DNA from: Halorientalis sp. LT38
Lineage (GTDB): Archaea > Halobacteriota > Halobacteria > Halobacteriales > Haloarculaceae
DNA: 64,000 nt
NCBI RefSeq assembly: GCF_037031225.1
Contig: NZ_JAYEZN010000001.1
Span: 2,170,001-2,234,000, forward strand
Direction of reading: 5' to 3'
The position numbers and the translations under genes were made by a program. Positions 1 to 8,943 of this stretch are shown here, piece by piece. The stretch's first letter is position 1. Each line of letters starts with the position of its first letter. The notes beneath the pieces were generated by a model, which had not been told where the DNA came from, did no database searches, and was given only the letters and a program-made list of their open reading frames with translations.

Positions 1-124
1 CGGCGTCGGTCGACGCGCCCCAGGCGTACGGGACGAGGGCAGCGGCGACGACGAGGCCGACGACGCCGAACACGAGAACCGGGCCGCCGAACCGATCGAG
101 CCGGCCGGTCGAACGGTCTCTCAT
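1..124 (-). CDS. membrane protein, N-terminal part only (cut by window edge)
   Basis: Reading leftwards from an ATG at 122-124 gives an open frame that runs off the window. The first 41 residues show a basic start followed by a hydrophobic stretch rich in Val, Leu and Ala, which fits a membrane anchor or signal sequence. The ATG overlaps the TGA of the lipoprotein gene just upstream, so the two are probably co-transcribed and translationally coupled. Function cannot be judged from this fragment. Confidence 0.6.
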   Translation of the reverse strand, partial: MRDRSTGRLDRFGGPVLVFGVVGLVVAAALVPYAWGASTDA

Positions 125-798
125 GCGATCGCACCTCCGGGGGCCGGGGCGGATTCGCCCCTCTTCTCGGGAACGCCCAGCGAGACGTTCTCGAAGCGGA
201 TCGTCTCGGAGACGGGCTCGCCGTCGGCGGTCCAGTTCGACTCGATACGGAGCGGGACGACGTGCTCGGCGTCGATCCAGACCCGCCGTTCGGGCCGCGT
301 CTCGCTGGCGTCGCCGTCGGTCGGCGGCGTGATCGAGAAGACGGCGGTCCGCCGGTCGCGGATCGTCTCCGTGCCCTCGAAGACGACCTCGTTCTCGCGG
401 ACCAGATCGCCCGCAAGGGTGCCGTAGACGGCCGAGGCGTCAGATTCGGAGCTTCCGACGGCGTCACCGCCGAGCACGCGGGCGGGCGAGGGGTCGTCGA
501 TCACGGTGACCTCGCCGGCCTTCGGCCCGGTGTGGTAGGCGATCCGGAGGCGGTCGCCCTTGTCGAAGGTGACCGTCGCTCTCGCCGTTGCGGTCTCGTC
601 GCCGGTCTCGAGGGTCCGGACCATCGTGGCCTGGAACCCCTCCAGGTTCTCGTAGCGCGATTCCACCTGGTTCGCGACGGCGTCGGGATCGTCGACCTCG
701 GTCCCCGGTGTCCCGAGGCACCCGGCCGTCACGAACACCAGTCCGACGACGCCCAGGAGGGCGCGCCGTCTGGTCCAGCCTGCAAATACGTCTGACAT
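121..798 (-). CDS. Tat-type lipoprotein, LolA/outer-membrane-lipoprotein-carrier-like
   Basis: 225 residues. The N-terminus has a TRRR motif, a hydrophobic stretch and a lipobox ending at Cys27 (VTAGC), so the protein is probably exported by Tat and lipid-anchored outside the membrane. The rest is beta-rich: residues 30-60 resemble the start of LolA-like/DUF4367 domains (an ESRYENLEGFQATM-type segment), followed by repeated strands and polar turns. A TATA-like box (825-833, read on the minus strand) lies about 27 bases ahead of the ATG, suggesting a leaderless message. The LolA-like assignment rests on general resemblance; the substrate is unknown. The next gene overlaps its stop codon. Confidence 0.7.
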   Translation of the reverse strand: MSDVFAGWTRRRALLGVVGLVFVTAGCLGTPGTEVDDPDAVANQVESRYENLEGFQATMVRTLETGDETATARATVTFDKGDRLRIAYHTGPKAGEVTVIDDPSPARVLGGDAVGSSESDASAVYGTLAGDLVRENEVVFEGTETIRDRRTAVFSITPPTDGDASETRPERRVWIDAEHVVPLRIESNWTADGEPVSETIRFENVSLGVPEKRGESAPAPGGAIA

Positions 799-950
799 GT
801 TCCGTCACCGGCTACGAACAGGCCCGATAAAGCACCGGACGGACGGTTTCCGACCCGGCACACCGGCCACATGATTTATGGGGTTCCGGCGATCCGAAAT
901 TCGGCTCGGGCGGTCGGGCGGCCCCGGCGGGACGGCGACTCGCGATAGCA

Positions 951-960
951 CGTTTTAATT
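951..960 (+). promoter_or_regulatory. TATA-like box of the 983 gene
   Basis: The sequence CGTTTTAATT is an A/T island in very GC-rich surroundings and is centred about 28 bases ahead of the ATG at 983. This is the usual haloarchaeal geometry for a leaderless transcript. Confidence 0.6.
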
Positions 961-982
961 TCACCGGCACCGAACTGAGACC

Positions 983-1423
983 ATGGTCGAGGAGTACGAG
1001 GCCGCGGGGTGGGACGAAGCGCTGGTTCGGGCGCGACGGCTGGATCACCAGAGCCGGATCGTCGTCCCGAAGGCGGCCGAACCGGGGCTGCCGCAATCGG
1101 TCGAGTTGCTGCACTCGAACTTCCCGTGGTCGATCCACGGCGGCGCGGTCCGGGTCTACCGGGAGGACAGACCGGGCGAACACCTCCAGATCCGCGAGTT
1201 CCGGGACCGCTGGACGGTGTCGCTCGATCGGGTCAACCCGCAGTATCGCCCACTGAGTCACGCGAAGGGCGACGTCCCGGTAGCGTCGCTGGCGTCGCTC
1301 CCGCTGTTCGCGGCGACCCGGTCGGTCGGCGTCGCCGGCTCGCTCGCTGGGGCCGCCATCGACCGCCAGGGATCGCTGCTCAACGACCGGCTGGTCCCGC
1401 TGATCGGTCGGGTCCTGATCTAG
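983..1423 (+). CDS. conserved-looking hypothetical protein
   Basis: 146 residues, not recognised. The composition is only moderately acidic, with several Arg-rich strands. Residues 105-130 are Ala/Gly/Val-rich and could be a short buried or membrane-associated helix. The start is supported by the TATA-like box at 951-960. The 3' end overlaps by four bases the stop of the convergent flavoprotein gene, so the pair is tail to tail. Confidence 0.65.
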   Translation: MVEEYEAAGWDEALVRARRLDHQSRIVVPKAAEPGLPQSVELLHSNFPWSIHGGAVRVYREDRPGEHLQIREFRDRWTVSLDRVNPQYRPLSHAKGDVPVASLASLPLFAATRSVGVAGSLAGAAIDRQGSLLNDRLVPLIGRVLI

Positions 1424-2832
1424 TCCGCTGGCGTCACGGGCCCCCGAAGTCGGTTCTCCGGATCGTAGGTGGTCTTCAGTTCGCGCAGTCGGTCGTAGTT
1501 CCCGCCGAAGGTCAGGCGGGCGGGGTCTTCGTCGAATCCGGGGAAGTTGCCGTAGCGGCCGGCCGCTTCCTCGAGCGCCGTGACGGCGTCCATCCCGTCC
1601 CGCGCCCAGTCGACGTTCGCGTCGTCGTCCTCGGGGTCCTCCCAGTTGGCCTCGAAGTTGCACATGAACGGTTTGTCCCGGTGCCAGAAGGCCGTCGCCT
1701 CGCGCGGCACGTCGGCGACCGCGCCGCCGAGGTGCCACACGTCGATCGTCGAGAGCGGTGAGGGCGCGGACTCGGTGTGCTCGGCCACGACGTCGATCAC
1801 TTCGTCGGTGAGGTCGGTGAGGTACGTCGACTTCCAGTAGTAGCGCAGCCCGTCGGGGTAGTCCTCGTCGAGCATCGACTGCAGGCCCTCGTAGGCCATC
1901 GGCCCGCTGAAGTCGGCGATGGGTTCGGCGACCGACAGGAGGGGTTCGAACACCTCGTCGGCCGTCGGGGACCCGTCGTCGCCGCGGTACGAGCCGAGGA
2001 GCGCGACGGCCGACTCGCCCCAGCGCTCTTCGGGGAACTCCTCGAGGTCCGGGACGTGGGCGGTGAAGGGGAGGACGCCCGCGGACCGCGGCGCGTCGGC
2101 GGCCCACTCCCGGAACCGCTCGAAGACGGCGGTGATCTCGGAGCCGGGGAACCAGACGAACAGCGCGTCGACCTCGGGACCCACGTCGTAAAGCTCGAAC
2201 TCGAAGCGCGTGACGACGCCGAGGGCACCCCCGCCGCCGCGGACCGCCCAGAACAGGTCCGGGTTCTCGTCGGCGCTCGCGGTGTGGACCTCGCCGTCGA
2301 CGGTGACGATCTCGACCGACCGGAGGTTGTCGGCGGCCAGGCCGTACTCGCGGGACAGGTGGCCATACCCCCCGTTGAGGGTAAGCCCGGCGACGCCGGT
2401 CTCCGAGACCGCGCCCAGCGGCGTCGCGAGGCCGAACAGCTGGGTTTCGTGGTCCACGTCGCCGAGCGTCGCGCCGGCGCCGACCGAGACCGTGCGCTCG
2501 TGCCGGTCCACGGTGACGCCGTTCATCGGCGAGCAGTCGATCACGAGGCCGTCGTCCACGAGGGCCCTGCCGGCGACGTTGTGGCCGCCGCCGCGGACCG
2601 CGACCGGGAGGTCGGTCTCGCGGGCGAACGCGAGCGCCGCGACCACGTCGGCCGTTCCGGTGCAGCGCACGATCACGGCCGGTCGGCGGTCGATGGTCGC
2701 GTTCCAGACCGCCCGCGCCTCGTCGTAGCCGTCGCTCTCGGGTGTGAGTACGTCGCCGCGGACCTGGGCACTGAACGCCGTGAGCTGGTCGTCAGTCGGT
2801 GCCTCGTGTCGGGGTTGGGTCTCGGGTGCCAT
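1420..2832 (-). CDS. FAD-linked oxidoreductase, berberine-bridge-enzyme type
   Basis: 470 residues. The N-terminal half is a PCMH-type FAD-binding domain: RGGGHNVAG around residue 80 carries the His that is covalently flavinylated in this family, and GGGYGHLSREYG around residue 150 matches the second FAD segment. The C-terminus has the BBE signature YGNFPGF followed by RLRELKTTYDPENRL. These enzymes oxidise alcohols, sugars or secondary metabolites using FAD; the substrate here is unknown. Length and all core motifs are normal, so the gene looks intact. The ATG at 2830-2832 is the natural start because the family domain begins about 35 residues later. Confidence 0.9.
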   Translation of the reverse strand: MAPETQPRHEAPTDDQLTAFSAQVRGDVLTPESDGYDEARAVWNATIDRRPAVIVRCTGTADVVAALAFARETDLPVAVRGGGHNVAGRALVDDGLVIDCSPMNGVTVDRHERTVSVGAGATLGDVDHETQLFGLATPLGAVSETGVAGLTLNGGYGHLSREYGLAADNLRSVEIVTVDGEVHTASADENPDLFWAVRGGGGALGVVTRFEFELYDVGPEVDALFVWFPGSEITAVFERFREWAADAPRSAGVLPFTAHVPDLEEFPEERWGESAVALLGSYRGDDGSPTADEVFEPLLSVAEPIADFSGPMAYEGLQSMLDEDYPDGLRYYWKSTYLTDLTDEVIDVVAEHTESAPSPLSTIDVWHLGGAVADVPREATAFWHRDKPFMCNFEANWEDPEDDDANVDWARDGMDAVTALEEAAGRYGNFPGFDEDPARLTFGGNYDRLRELKTTYDPENRLRGPVTPAD

Positions 2833-2865
2833 CGGAGGAAGAATCGTCTCGGTCCCGTCCCGGTC

Positions 2866-3477
2866 TCAGTCGCCGTGGACGGTGACCGAGGGTTCGGTCG
2901 GGTGCGGGCTGGTCAGCATGTCGTACACCGGCGAGCGCCGGTAGTACTCGGCCAGTTTCTCGCGGTCGGCGTCGTCGAGGTCGTCGCCGTGGATCTCGAC
3001 GTCGATCTGGGGCTCGCCCAGCATCTCGGTCGCCACGTCGGCGTCAGCGTGGCCGAACAGGACCTGCGGATCGAACGAGATGGAGACGCTGGTCTCGATC
3101 TCGTGGACGTCCATGCCCTCCCGGAGGGCGTTGAACTGGATCGTGCCGTTGATACAGGCCGTCACCGCAGACAGCGCCGTCTCGACGGCCTCGATGCGGT
3201 CCGTGGGATCGGTGCTCCCCACCGCCTCCTCGATCTCTTCGGGGACGCCGTAGTGCAGTTCGTGCTGGCGGTCCTGTCCCATCTCCTCGCCGCCGAGTTC
3301 CCACTCGCCGATTGTCGCTGTCGTCCGTCCGACGACGTCCTCGCCGACGCCGCGGGCGCGGTACTCCATCTTCGCTTCCTCGGGTTCTTCGCCGACCCAC
3401 TCGACGAATTCGTGATAGGTGCCGATGTCGACGCCCAGTCGGTGCTCACTGCTTGTCTCTGGACTCTCTGAGGCCAT
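2866..3477 (-). CDS. OsmC family protein
   Basis: 203 residues from the ATG at 3475-3477. Longer in-frame openings exist, but the extra N-terminus is Arg/Pro/Ser-rich and unlike the family. A TATA-like sequence at about 3503-3510 sits at the right distance for this start. The central helix AVTACINGTIQFNALREG carries a redox-active Cys typical of OsmC/Ohr proteins and is followed by the usual beta strands. Members reduce organic hydroperoxides or act in thiol stress. The second conserved Cys is not obvious. Alternative: an OsmC-like protein with another role. Confidence 0.85.
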   Translation of the reverse strand: MASESPETSSEHRLGVDIGTYHEFVEWVGEEPEEAKMEYRARGVGEDVVGRTTATIGEWELGGEEMGQDRQHELHYGVPEEIEEAVGSTDPTDRIEAVETALSAVTACINGTIQFNALREGMDVHEIETSVSISFDPQVLFGHADADVATEMLGEPQIDVEIHGDDLDDADREKLAEYYRRSPVYDMLTSPHPTEPSVTVHGD

Positions 3478-3685
3478 ACCGCTACAGACGACCTCCTCAG
3501 TCGTAGTTATGAACCGGCCACTGCGCGGAACCCCGGGGTAAGTCCGACGGATCTGACTGTCGAACCCTTGCGGACGTCCGGACTGTGGCCGGCCGGGTGA
3601 TCCGGTAGGGTCACGTGAGCACTGTTCACGGTCTGGACTGTCTCGGCCCGATACCTCTAATGGGGGCGACCACGTCTCGTCGAGC

Positions 3686-4420
3686 GTGCAGGTGGCACTG
3701 GTCACGGTGGGAGACGAGTTGCTCGCGGGGGATACGGTGAACACGAACGCGTCGTGGCTGGCCGCGCGCCTCGCCGAGCGTGGCGTGTCGGTCCGGCGCG
3801 TGCTCGTGGTGCCCGACGAGCGCGCGGCAATCGCCGAGCAGGTGCGCGCGTACAGCGACGCCTACGACGCCGTCGTCGTCACCGGCGGCCTCGGCGGGAC
3901 GCCCGACGACGTGACCATGGCGGCCGTCGCGCAGGCCTTCGACCGCGAGTTGGCCGTCGACGACCTGGCGCTGGCCGACGTCGAGGAGACGCTCGCGGCC
4001 ATCGCCGGCGACTACCCCGACCTCGACGTCGACGCCGAGGCCGAAGCGACGATTCCGGCCGGCAGCCGTCCGCTGCTCAACCGCGGCGGGCTGGCCCCCG
4101 GGTGTGTGATCGAGAACGTCTACGTCCTCCCCGGCATCCCCGCGGAGATGAAGACCATGTTCGAGGGGATCGAAGACGAGTTCGAGGGGGCGTCGGTCTC
4201 GGAGTACCTCTACACCGAGAAACCGGAGGCCAACCTCGTCGAGGCGCTGACCGACGCGGGCGCGCAGTTCGACGTGACGGTGGGCTGTTACCCCGACCGC
4301 GAGGCCGGCCACAACCGCCTGAAGGTGACGGGGGACGACCCCGAGCAGGTCGACGCCGCGGCCGCGTGGCTCGCCGACGCAGTGGATGCGGATCCGGACC
4401 CGCCGGCCGAGACGGAGTGA
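3686..4420 (+). CDS. CinA-type molybdopterin-binding domain protein
   Basis: 244 residues from a GTG start. The N-terminal 170 residues are a MoCF_biosynth domain: TVGDELLAGDTVNTNASWLA at the start and VTGGLGGTPDDVT around residue 70, the region equivalent to the GGTGxTxxD loop. The C-terminal amidohydrolase domain of bacterial CinA is absent, as in many archaeal members, which are stand-alone N-terminal domains. The bacterial N-terminal domain hydrolyses ADP-ribose or NAD by-products; the archaeal role is unclear. An A/T-rich element near 3650-3661 could be the promoter. Confidence 0.85.
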   Translation: MQVALVTVGDELLAGDTVNTNASWLAARLAERGVSVRRVLVVPDERAAIAEQVRAYSDAYDAVVVTGGLGGTPDDVTMAAVAQAFDRELAVDDLALADVEETLAAIAGDYPDLDVDAEAEATIPAGSRPLLNRGGLAPGCVIENVYVLPGIPAEMKTMFEGIEDEFEGASVSEYLYTEKPEANLVEALTDAGAQFDVTVGCYPDREAGHNRLKVTGDDPEQVDAAAAWLADAVDADPDPPAETE

Positions 4421-4454
4421 GCCGGTCGCTCCGCTCCCGGCGATCCGCTGCTCA

Positions 4455-4563
4455 CGGGCGCGATGCGCCCGTTCGCTCATCCGGCGGTCTCCCTCCGGTC
4501 GGCCGCCCTGCTCGCGGCTCCGCCGCTCGCTCATTCGGAGACACTCACGAAGCTCGTGTCTCC
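4455..4563. terminator. two hairpins between convergent genes
   Basis: The gap between the CinA-type gene and the convergent arfA gene holds two perfect stem-loops. One has arms CGGGCGC/GCGCCCG (4455-4461 and 4465-4471, 3-base loop). The other has arms GGAGACAC/GTGTCTCC (4537-4544 and 4556-4563, 11-base loop). The tail-to-tail position suggests a shared, bidirectional termination region. Whether hairpins terminate transcription in haloarchaea is uncertain. Confidence 0.4.
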
Positions 4564-4565
4564 CG

Positions 4566-5351
4566 CTACTCTTCTACCGTCGCGGCCGGCGGCTCCGCGA
4601 ACTCGACTGCAGTCCCGTCCTCACGGCAGACCTCGAGGGCGTGTTTGGCGGCCATCCCGGCCGCCTGAGCGACGCTCGATCGGCCGACGCCGACCTTGAG
4701 ATCCACGTCGACCGCGTCGTTGACGTGGTCGATGGCGTCGCGGTAGTCGGCCTCGGACATGGCCGAGCAGACGGCGATGACGTTGTCGCCGCCGACGAAG
4801 AAGGAGAGCGACTCGTGGGCCTGGCGCATGTAGCGCATCAACTCGGCGTAGCCCTGTTCGATGTGGATGAAGGTGTCGAACTCGTTGACCTCGTCGGTGT
4901 ACTCGCCGGTGACGTCGTTGACGTCGAAGTGGGCGATCTGGACGTCGCCGTCCGCCCGATCCGCGTCGGCGAGCGTCTCGCCGGCGAGTATCTCGCGGCG
5001 GCCCTCGTCCTGTGCGCTGCCGGCCTCCTGGAGGCGGTCGGAGGCCCGGCCGAGCGCGGCGACGGGTGAGGAATCGACCGCGACGCTCATGCTCGCGGTG
5101 ACGGGGTAGCGGTTGCCGAGCGACTCCTGGACCAGCGCCAGATCGTCGACGTCCAGCCCGTTGGTCACGGCGATCATGTTGTCGAACCGACCGAAGAAGG
5201 CGTACCCCTGGCGGTTGCCGACGAGCTGGGAGACGTCGGCGAACAGCCGGGACTGCAGCGTCTGGAGGTCGACCTCCCGCCGCGGCGTCGGCGTGACCGT
5301 CCAGGGCCCGTAGTTGTCGATCTGGATGAGAGTGACCTGCGTATTCGTCAC
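4566..5351 (-). CDS. arfA: GTP cyclohydrolase IIa (archaeal)
   Basis: 261 residues. This is the archaeal enzyme that opens GTP to the formylamino-pyrimidine nucleotide, the first step of F420 and riboflavin synthesis. It starts with a short strand (QVTLIQIDNYGPWT), then RREVDLQTLQSRLFADVSQL and GRFDNMIAVTNG. The second half repeats the fold with FFVGGDNVIAVC and LKVGVGRSSVAQAAGMA. The two half-domains resemble nucleotide-cyclase-type folds, as known for the Methanocaldococcus enzyme. Length is typical (220-270). Confidence 0.92.
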   Translation of the reverse strand: MTNTQVTLIQIDNYGPWTVTPTPRREVDLQTLQSRLFADVSQLVGNRQGYAFFGRFDNMIAVTNGLDVDDLALVQESLGNRYPVTASMSVAVDSSPVAALGRASDRLQEAGSAQDEGRREILAGETLADADRADGDVQIAHFDVNDVTGEYTDEVNEFDTFIHIEQGYAELMRYMRQAHESLSFFVGGDNVIAVCSAMSEADYRDAIDHVNDAVDVDLKVGVGRSSVAQAAGMAAKHALEVCREDGTAVEFAEPPAATVEE

Positions 5352-5453
5352 GATAGGCGCGTGTTGGGACCACGGAAGTATCGTTCTTTGGAAGTGGCAC
5401 CGCCCGGCCGGTCCACCACCGTCGCTTTGTGGCTGTGGCGCTCAGTGGCTGGT

Positions 5454-5885
5454 ATGAGCGACACCGACGACGCAACGGAACCGCTGATCCGCCGCGGCGA
5501 CGACATCGAGTACGAGTCGGTCGACGCGGCCGACGGTCTGGCGAAGGGCGTCCTCATCGGCGAGGCCCAGGGCGCGCCGAACCTCGCGATCCGCCGGTTC
5601 ACGCTGGCCCCGGGCGGCGAAGTCCCGAAACACACGAACGCGATCGAACACGAACAGTACGTCCTCCAGGGCGAGTACACCGTCGGAATCAGGGAGGCGT
5701 CGGAGACGCCTCTGGCAGACGGCGAAGCCGTCGACGCCGACGAGGAGTACCAGGTCGCCGCGGGTGACTCGCTGCACATCCCCGCCGGCGCCGTCCACTG
5801 GTACCGCAACGAGGGCGACGCAGAGGGGGCCTTCCTCTGTGCCGTGCCGACGGGCGACGACGAGATTCGGCTGGTCGAGGAGTGA
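5454..5885 (+). CDS. cupin domain protein
   Basis: 143 residues from the ATG at 5454. Motif 1 is GGEVPKHTNAIEHEQYVLQG and motif 2 is GDSLHIPAGAVHWYRN, together providing the His/Glu metal ligands of a single-domain beta-barrel cupin. Such proteins act as metal-dependent isomerases or dioxygenases or as small-molecule binders; the ligand cannot be predicted. An upstream extension is open but reads through the intergenic region and lacks the family pattern. Confidence 0.85.
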   Translation: MSDTDDATEPLIRRGDDIEYESVDAADGLAKGVLIGEAQGAPNLAIRRFTLAPGGEVPKHTNAIEHEQYVLQGEYTVGIREASETPLADGEAVDADEEYQVAAGDSLHIPAGAVHWYRNEGDAEGAFLCAVPTGDDEIRLVEE

Positions 5886-5904
5886 GGGCTCTGACGCCGT
5901 CCCG

Positions 5905-6366
5905 TCAGGTCCCGTGTTCGTGGAACCGTTCGAGAACCTCCCCTGGAACCGGGTTGACGTACTCGAAGGGCTCGGTCTCGCACAAACGCTCGAAGTCCGC
6001 GTCGGTCGTCACCAGCTGATCGGCGTCCGATTCGCGAGCGAGTGCCAAATAGAAACAGTCGTACACGTCGTGGTTCTTCTCGGCACTGATCTCGTAGGCC
6101 GTCCGGATCGTCTCTCCGTCGACGTCGACGAACTCCATCGGATACTGGAGTATCGAAGAGACGGCGTTCCGAGCCTCGACCGTCGCGAATCCCATGTCCT
6201 CGAGGACCCACTGAACCCGGAGCGGGAGGTATCCGAACATGAGCAACTGGTTCTGTCCCCGAAGCGTGGGGACGAGTTCGTTCGCCACGTACGAGTGCCC
6301 GGGATGGTCCTCGACGAGCTGGATCGAGAGTACGTTCAGGTCCGGGAGCACGCGCTCGGTCGCCAT
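5905..6366 (-). CDS. PIN-domain protein, probable toxin of an AbrB/PIN pair
   Basis: 153 residues from the ATG at 6364-6366. The start LPDLNVL supplies the first acidic residue of a PIN fold. The C-terminal part NHDVYDCFYLALA followed by TTDADFERL supplies the later Asp residues, a VapC-like pattern. PIN toxins are magnesium-dependent RNases that cut tRNA or mRNA. The gene begins one base after the stop of the AbrB-domain gene, so the two form an antitoxin-toxin operon. Confidence 0.82.
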   Translation of the reverse strand: MATERVLPDLNVLSIQLVEDHPGHSYVANELVPTLRGQNQLLMFGYLPLRVQWVLEDMGFATVEARNAVSSILQYPMEFVDVDGETIRTAYEISAEKNHDVYDCFYLALARESDADQLVTTDADFERLCETEPFEYVNPVPGEVLERFHEHGT

Positions 6367-6367
6367 G

Positions 6368-6625
6368 TCAGCGACCACCGAACGTCCCTTCGCCTGCGTC
6401 GCGGAACGTCTCGTCGCCCCATTCCCCACCGCGAGTCAGGGTCTCCAGGTCCGGCAACTGTCGGACCAGTCGAATGTCCCCGCCTTCGCGGACCACCTCG
6501 AACGTCGTTCCGTCGTCCAGCTGGAGTTCGTCCCGGAGCGACTTGGGTATCGTCAGGCGGCCCCGGTGATTCAACTCGGCCGTCCCGTACGTCTCTCCGC
6601 TCTCGTCAGGACTGTTTGAACTCAT
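6368..6625 (-). CDS. AbrB/SpoVT-type DNA-binding protein, probable antitoxin
   Basis: 85 residues. The segment ELNHRGRLTIPKSLRDELQL followed by DDGTTFEVVREGGDIRLV is a standard swapped-hairpin AbrB domain. The remaining C-terminal tail (about 30 residues, acidic and Gly-rich) would wrap the PIN toxin. Autoregulation of its own promoter is usual for this family. Its ATG lies only 22 bases from the divergent helicase start, so its operator could also affect the helicase. Confidence 0.85.
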   Translation of the reverse strand: MSSNSPDESGETYGTAELNHRGRLTIPKSLRDELQLDDGTTFEVVREGGDIRLVRQLPDLETLTRGGEWGDETFRDAGEGTFGGR

Positions 6626-6647
6626 ACCATCACCATACTTGATTCAG

Positions 6648-8873
6648 ATGGCTTCAATCACCATTAGGTCTGGGGTCGATCGAGATCGGACAATTCTCGT
6701 CCGGGCGCACGAACTCGAGCGGCCCGCTCTCGGCCCGGGTTCCGAGCGACTGAAATACCGCGATTGCCTACACCTTCTCGTGTCACGGCAGGTCGCGCAG
6801 GTGGATACGCTCTTCCTCCACGAGGACGGCGACGACTACCGGGTCGCCGTCCAGCGGGACGGCGCCCGGCTGTTCCAGGCCGTCCTCGAACTGAAGGAGA
6901 CCGACGCTGGCCCACGGCCTGGTCGGTTCCGGATCAAGGAGGGCACGAGCGAGGAGCCGCGCAGCCCCGACGAGTTCGTCGACATCGCGCGGCGAGCCTC
7001 GCGCATCCGCATCTCACAGCAGACCTCACACGGCGCCCGACAGCGCCTCCTGGCGATGCTCGACGGCTACCAGCTCGACGCGAAGGTCGTCCGGACCTGC
7101 CGCTTCTGCGCCAACGACGGCCGCTACTCGCCGATCACGAGCGAGACGGCTATCGAGACCGACGACGAGTCGATCTGTCCCGACTGCGCCAAGGAGGAAC
7201 TGGACCGCCAGATCACGATGCAGGGCTCGATGAGTTCGAGCGCCCGCGAGCGCCTCGAAGAGCTCCTGCTCGACGTCCAGGACCTCGACCGCATCACCAA
7301 CCTGCTGGAGGGACGCCTCGACCCCGACCTGACGAAGTTCGACGAGATCAGTGCGACGCTCGACGAGGTCGACCCCGTTCGCGTGGACTCGCTGGACCTG
7401 CACCCGGGCATCCAGTCGAAACTCGAGGGCCGGTTCGACGAACTGCTGCCCGTCCAGAGCCTGGCGGTCGAGAACGAGGTCCTGCAGGGCCGCGATCAAC
7501 TCGTGGTCAGCGCCACGGCCACAGGCAAAACGCTGATCGGCGAGATGGCCGGCCTCGACAGGGTACTCAACGGGCAAGGGAAGATGCTCTTCCTCGTTCC
7601 CCTGGTCGCGCTGGCCAACCAGAAACACGAGTCCTTCGAGGAACGCTACGGCGACATCGCGGACGTGACGATCCGGGTGGGCGCCAGCCGGATCAACGAC
7701 GACGGCAACCGCTTCTCTCCCGACGCCGACATCATCGTCGGTACCTACGAAGGTATCGACCACGCGCTGCGGACCGGCAAGGACCTGGGCGACATCGGGA
7801 CGGTCGTCATCGACGAGGTCCACACGCTGGGTGAGGAGGAGCGAGGCCACCGACTCGACGGGCTGATCTCGCGGCTCAAGCACTATACAGAGACCGGCGG
7901 GTCGACGAAGGCGACCCGGAACGCGCGAACGGGCAGCGCCCGTGAGCGAAACCAGAGCCCAGACGGCACCCAGTACATCTACCTCTCGGCGACGGTCGGC
8001 AATCCCGGGCAACTGGCCGAGGAGCTCCGGGCGCAGTTGATCGAGTTCGAGGAGCGACCGGTGCCGATCGAGCGCCACCTCACCTTCGCGGACGGCCGCG
8101 AGAAGCTCGAGATCGAGGACAAACTGGTCAAGCGGGCGTTCGACCAGGAGTCCTCGAAGGGGTATCGCGGGCAGACGATCGTCTTCACCAACTCCCGGCG
8201 GCGGTGTCACGAGATCTCCCGGAAGTTGCGGTACGACTCGGCCCCCTACCACGCCGGGCTGGACTACAAGCGCCGGAAGACGGTCGAACGACAGTTCGCC
8301 GACCAGGACCTCGCGGCGGTCGTGACGACGGCGGCGCTGGCGGCGGGCGTCGACTTCCCGGCCTCGCAGGTCATCTTCGACTCGCTGGCGATGGGCATCG
8401 AGTGGCTGACCGTCCAGGAGTTCGAGCAGATGCTCGGCCGGGCGGGCCGCCCGGACTACCACGACCAGGGGACGGTGTACATGCTGGTCGAACCCGACGG
8501 CGTCTACCACAACAGCATGGAGATGACCGAGGACGAGGTGGCGTTCAAGCTCCTCAAAGGCGACATGGAGCCGGTGATCACTCGCTACGACGAGGGCGCG
8601 GCCGTCGAGGAGACGCTGGCGAACGTCACCGTCGCTGGCAAAGCGGCCAAACGGCTCAACGACCGGATGGTCGGCGAGGTGCCGACCAAACACGCGCTGG
8701 GCAAACTCCTCGAATACGAGTTCATCGACGGCCTGGAACCCACGCCGCTGGGCCGGGCCGTGACGCGGCACTTCCTCGCGCCCGATCAGGCCTTCCTGAT
8801 GCTCGACGGGATCCGGAAGGGGAAGGAGCCGGGCGCCATCGTCGCGGACATGGAGCTTCGCGAGACGGAGTGA
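6648..8873 (+). CDS. DEVH-box superfamily 2 helicase with zinc ribbon
   Basis: 741 residues from the ATG at 6648; a TTG nine bases earlier is also in frame. Order: N-terminal region with an RNase/DUF5814-like look, a four-Cys zinc ribbon (CRFCAN near residue 150 and CPDC near 180), then two RecA domains. Walker A is ATATGKT near residue 288, Walker B is DEVH near 388, motif III is SATVGN and motif VI is QMLGRAGRP. A winged-helix-like C-terminus follows. The organisation is related to Hel308/Ski2-type helicases. The substrate could be DNA or RNA. It is divergent from the AbrB/PIN pair. Confidence 0.85.
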   Translation: MASITIRSGVDRDRTILVRAHELERPALGPGSERLKYRDCLHLLVSRQVAQVDTLFLHEDGDDYRVAVQRDGARLFQAVLELKETDAGPRPGRFRIKEGTSEEPRSPDEFVDIARRASRIRISQQTSHGARQRLLAMLDGYQLDAKVVRTCRFCANDGRYSPITSETAIETDDESICPDCAKEELDRQITMQGSMSSSARERLEELLLDVQDLDRITNLLEGRLDPDLTKFDEISATLDEVDPVRVDSLDLHPGIQSKLEGRFDELLPVQSLAVENEVLQGRDQLVVSATATGKTLIGEMAGLDRVLNGQGKMLFLVPLVALANQKHESFEERYGDIADVTIRVGASRINDDGNRFSPDADIIVGTYEGIDHALRTGKDLGDIGTVVIDEVHTLGEEERGHRLDGLISRLKHYTETGGSTKATRNARTGSARERNQSPDGTQYIYLSATVGNPGQLAEELRAQLIEFEERPVPIERHLTFADGREKLEIEDKLVKRAFDQESSKGYRGQTIVFTNSRRRCHEISRKLRYDSAPYHAGLDYKRRKTVERQFADQDLAAVVTTAALAAGVDFPASQVIFDSLAMGIEWLTVQEFEQMLGRAGRPDYHDQGTVYMLVEPDGVYHNSMEMTEDEVAFKLLKGDMEPVITRYDEGAAVEETLANVTVAGKAAKRLNDRMVGEVPTKHALGKLLEYEFIDGLEPTPLGRAVTRHFLAPDQAFLMLDGIRKGKEPGAIVADMELRETE

Positions 8874-8910
8874 TCGGCCTACCGGTCGGCCGGCTGACGG
8901 GTCGCCCGTA

Positions 8911-8920
8911 ACACATATTC
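8911..8920 (+). promoter_or_regulatory. TATA-like box of the 8944 gene
   Basis: ACACATATTC is centred about 28 bases before the ATG at 8944 in a short intergenic gap, consistent with a leaderless haloarchaeal promoter. Confidence 0.55.
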
Positions 8921-8943
8921 ACACCGCGCACCCAGACGAGGCC

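Noticed and set aside
1777-3471. Very long plus-strand open frame opposite the flavoprotein and OsmC genes
   Set aside because: A shadow caused by high GC. It spans two real genes on the other strand and has an Arg/Gly/Val-rich composition without domains.
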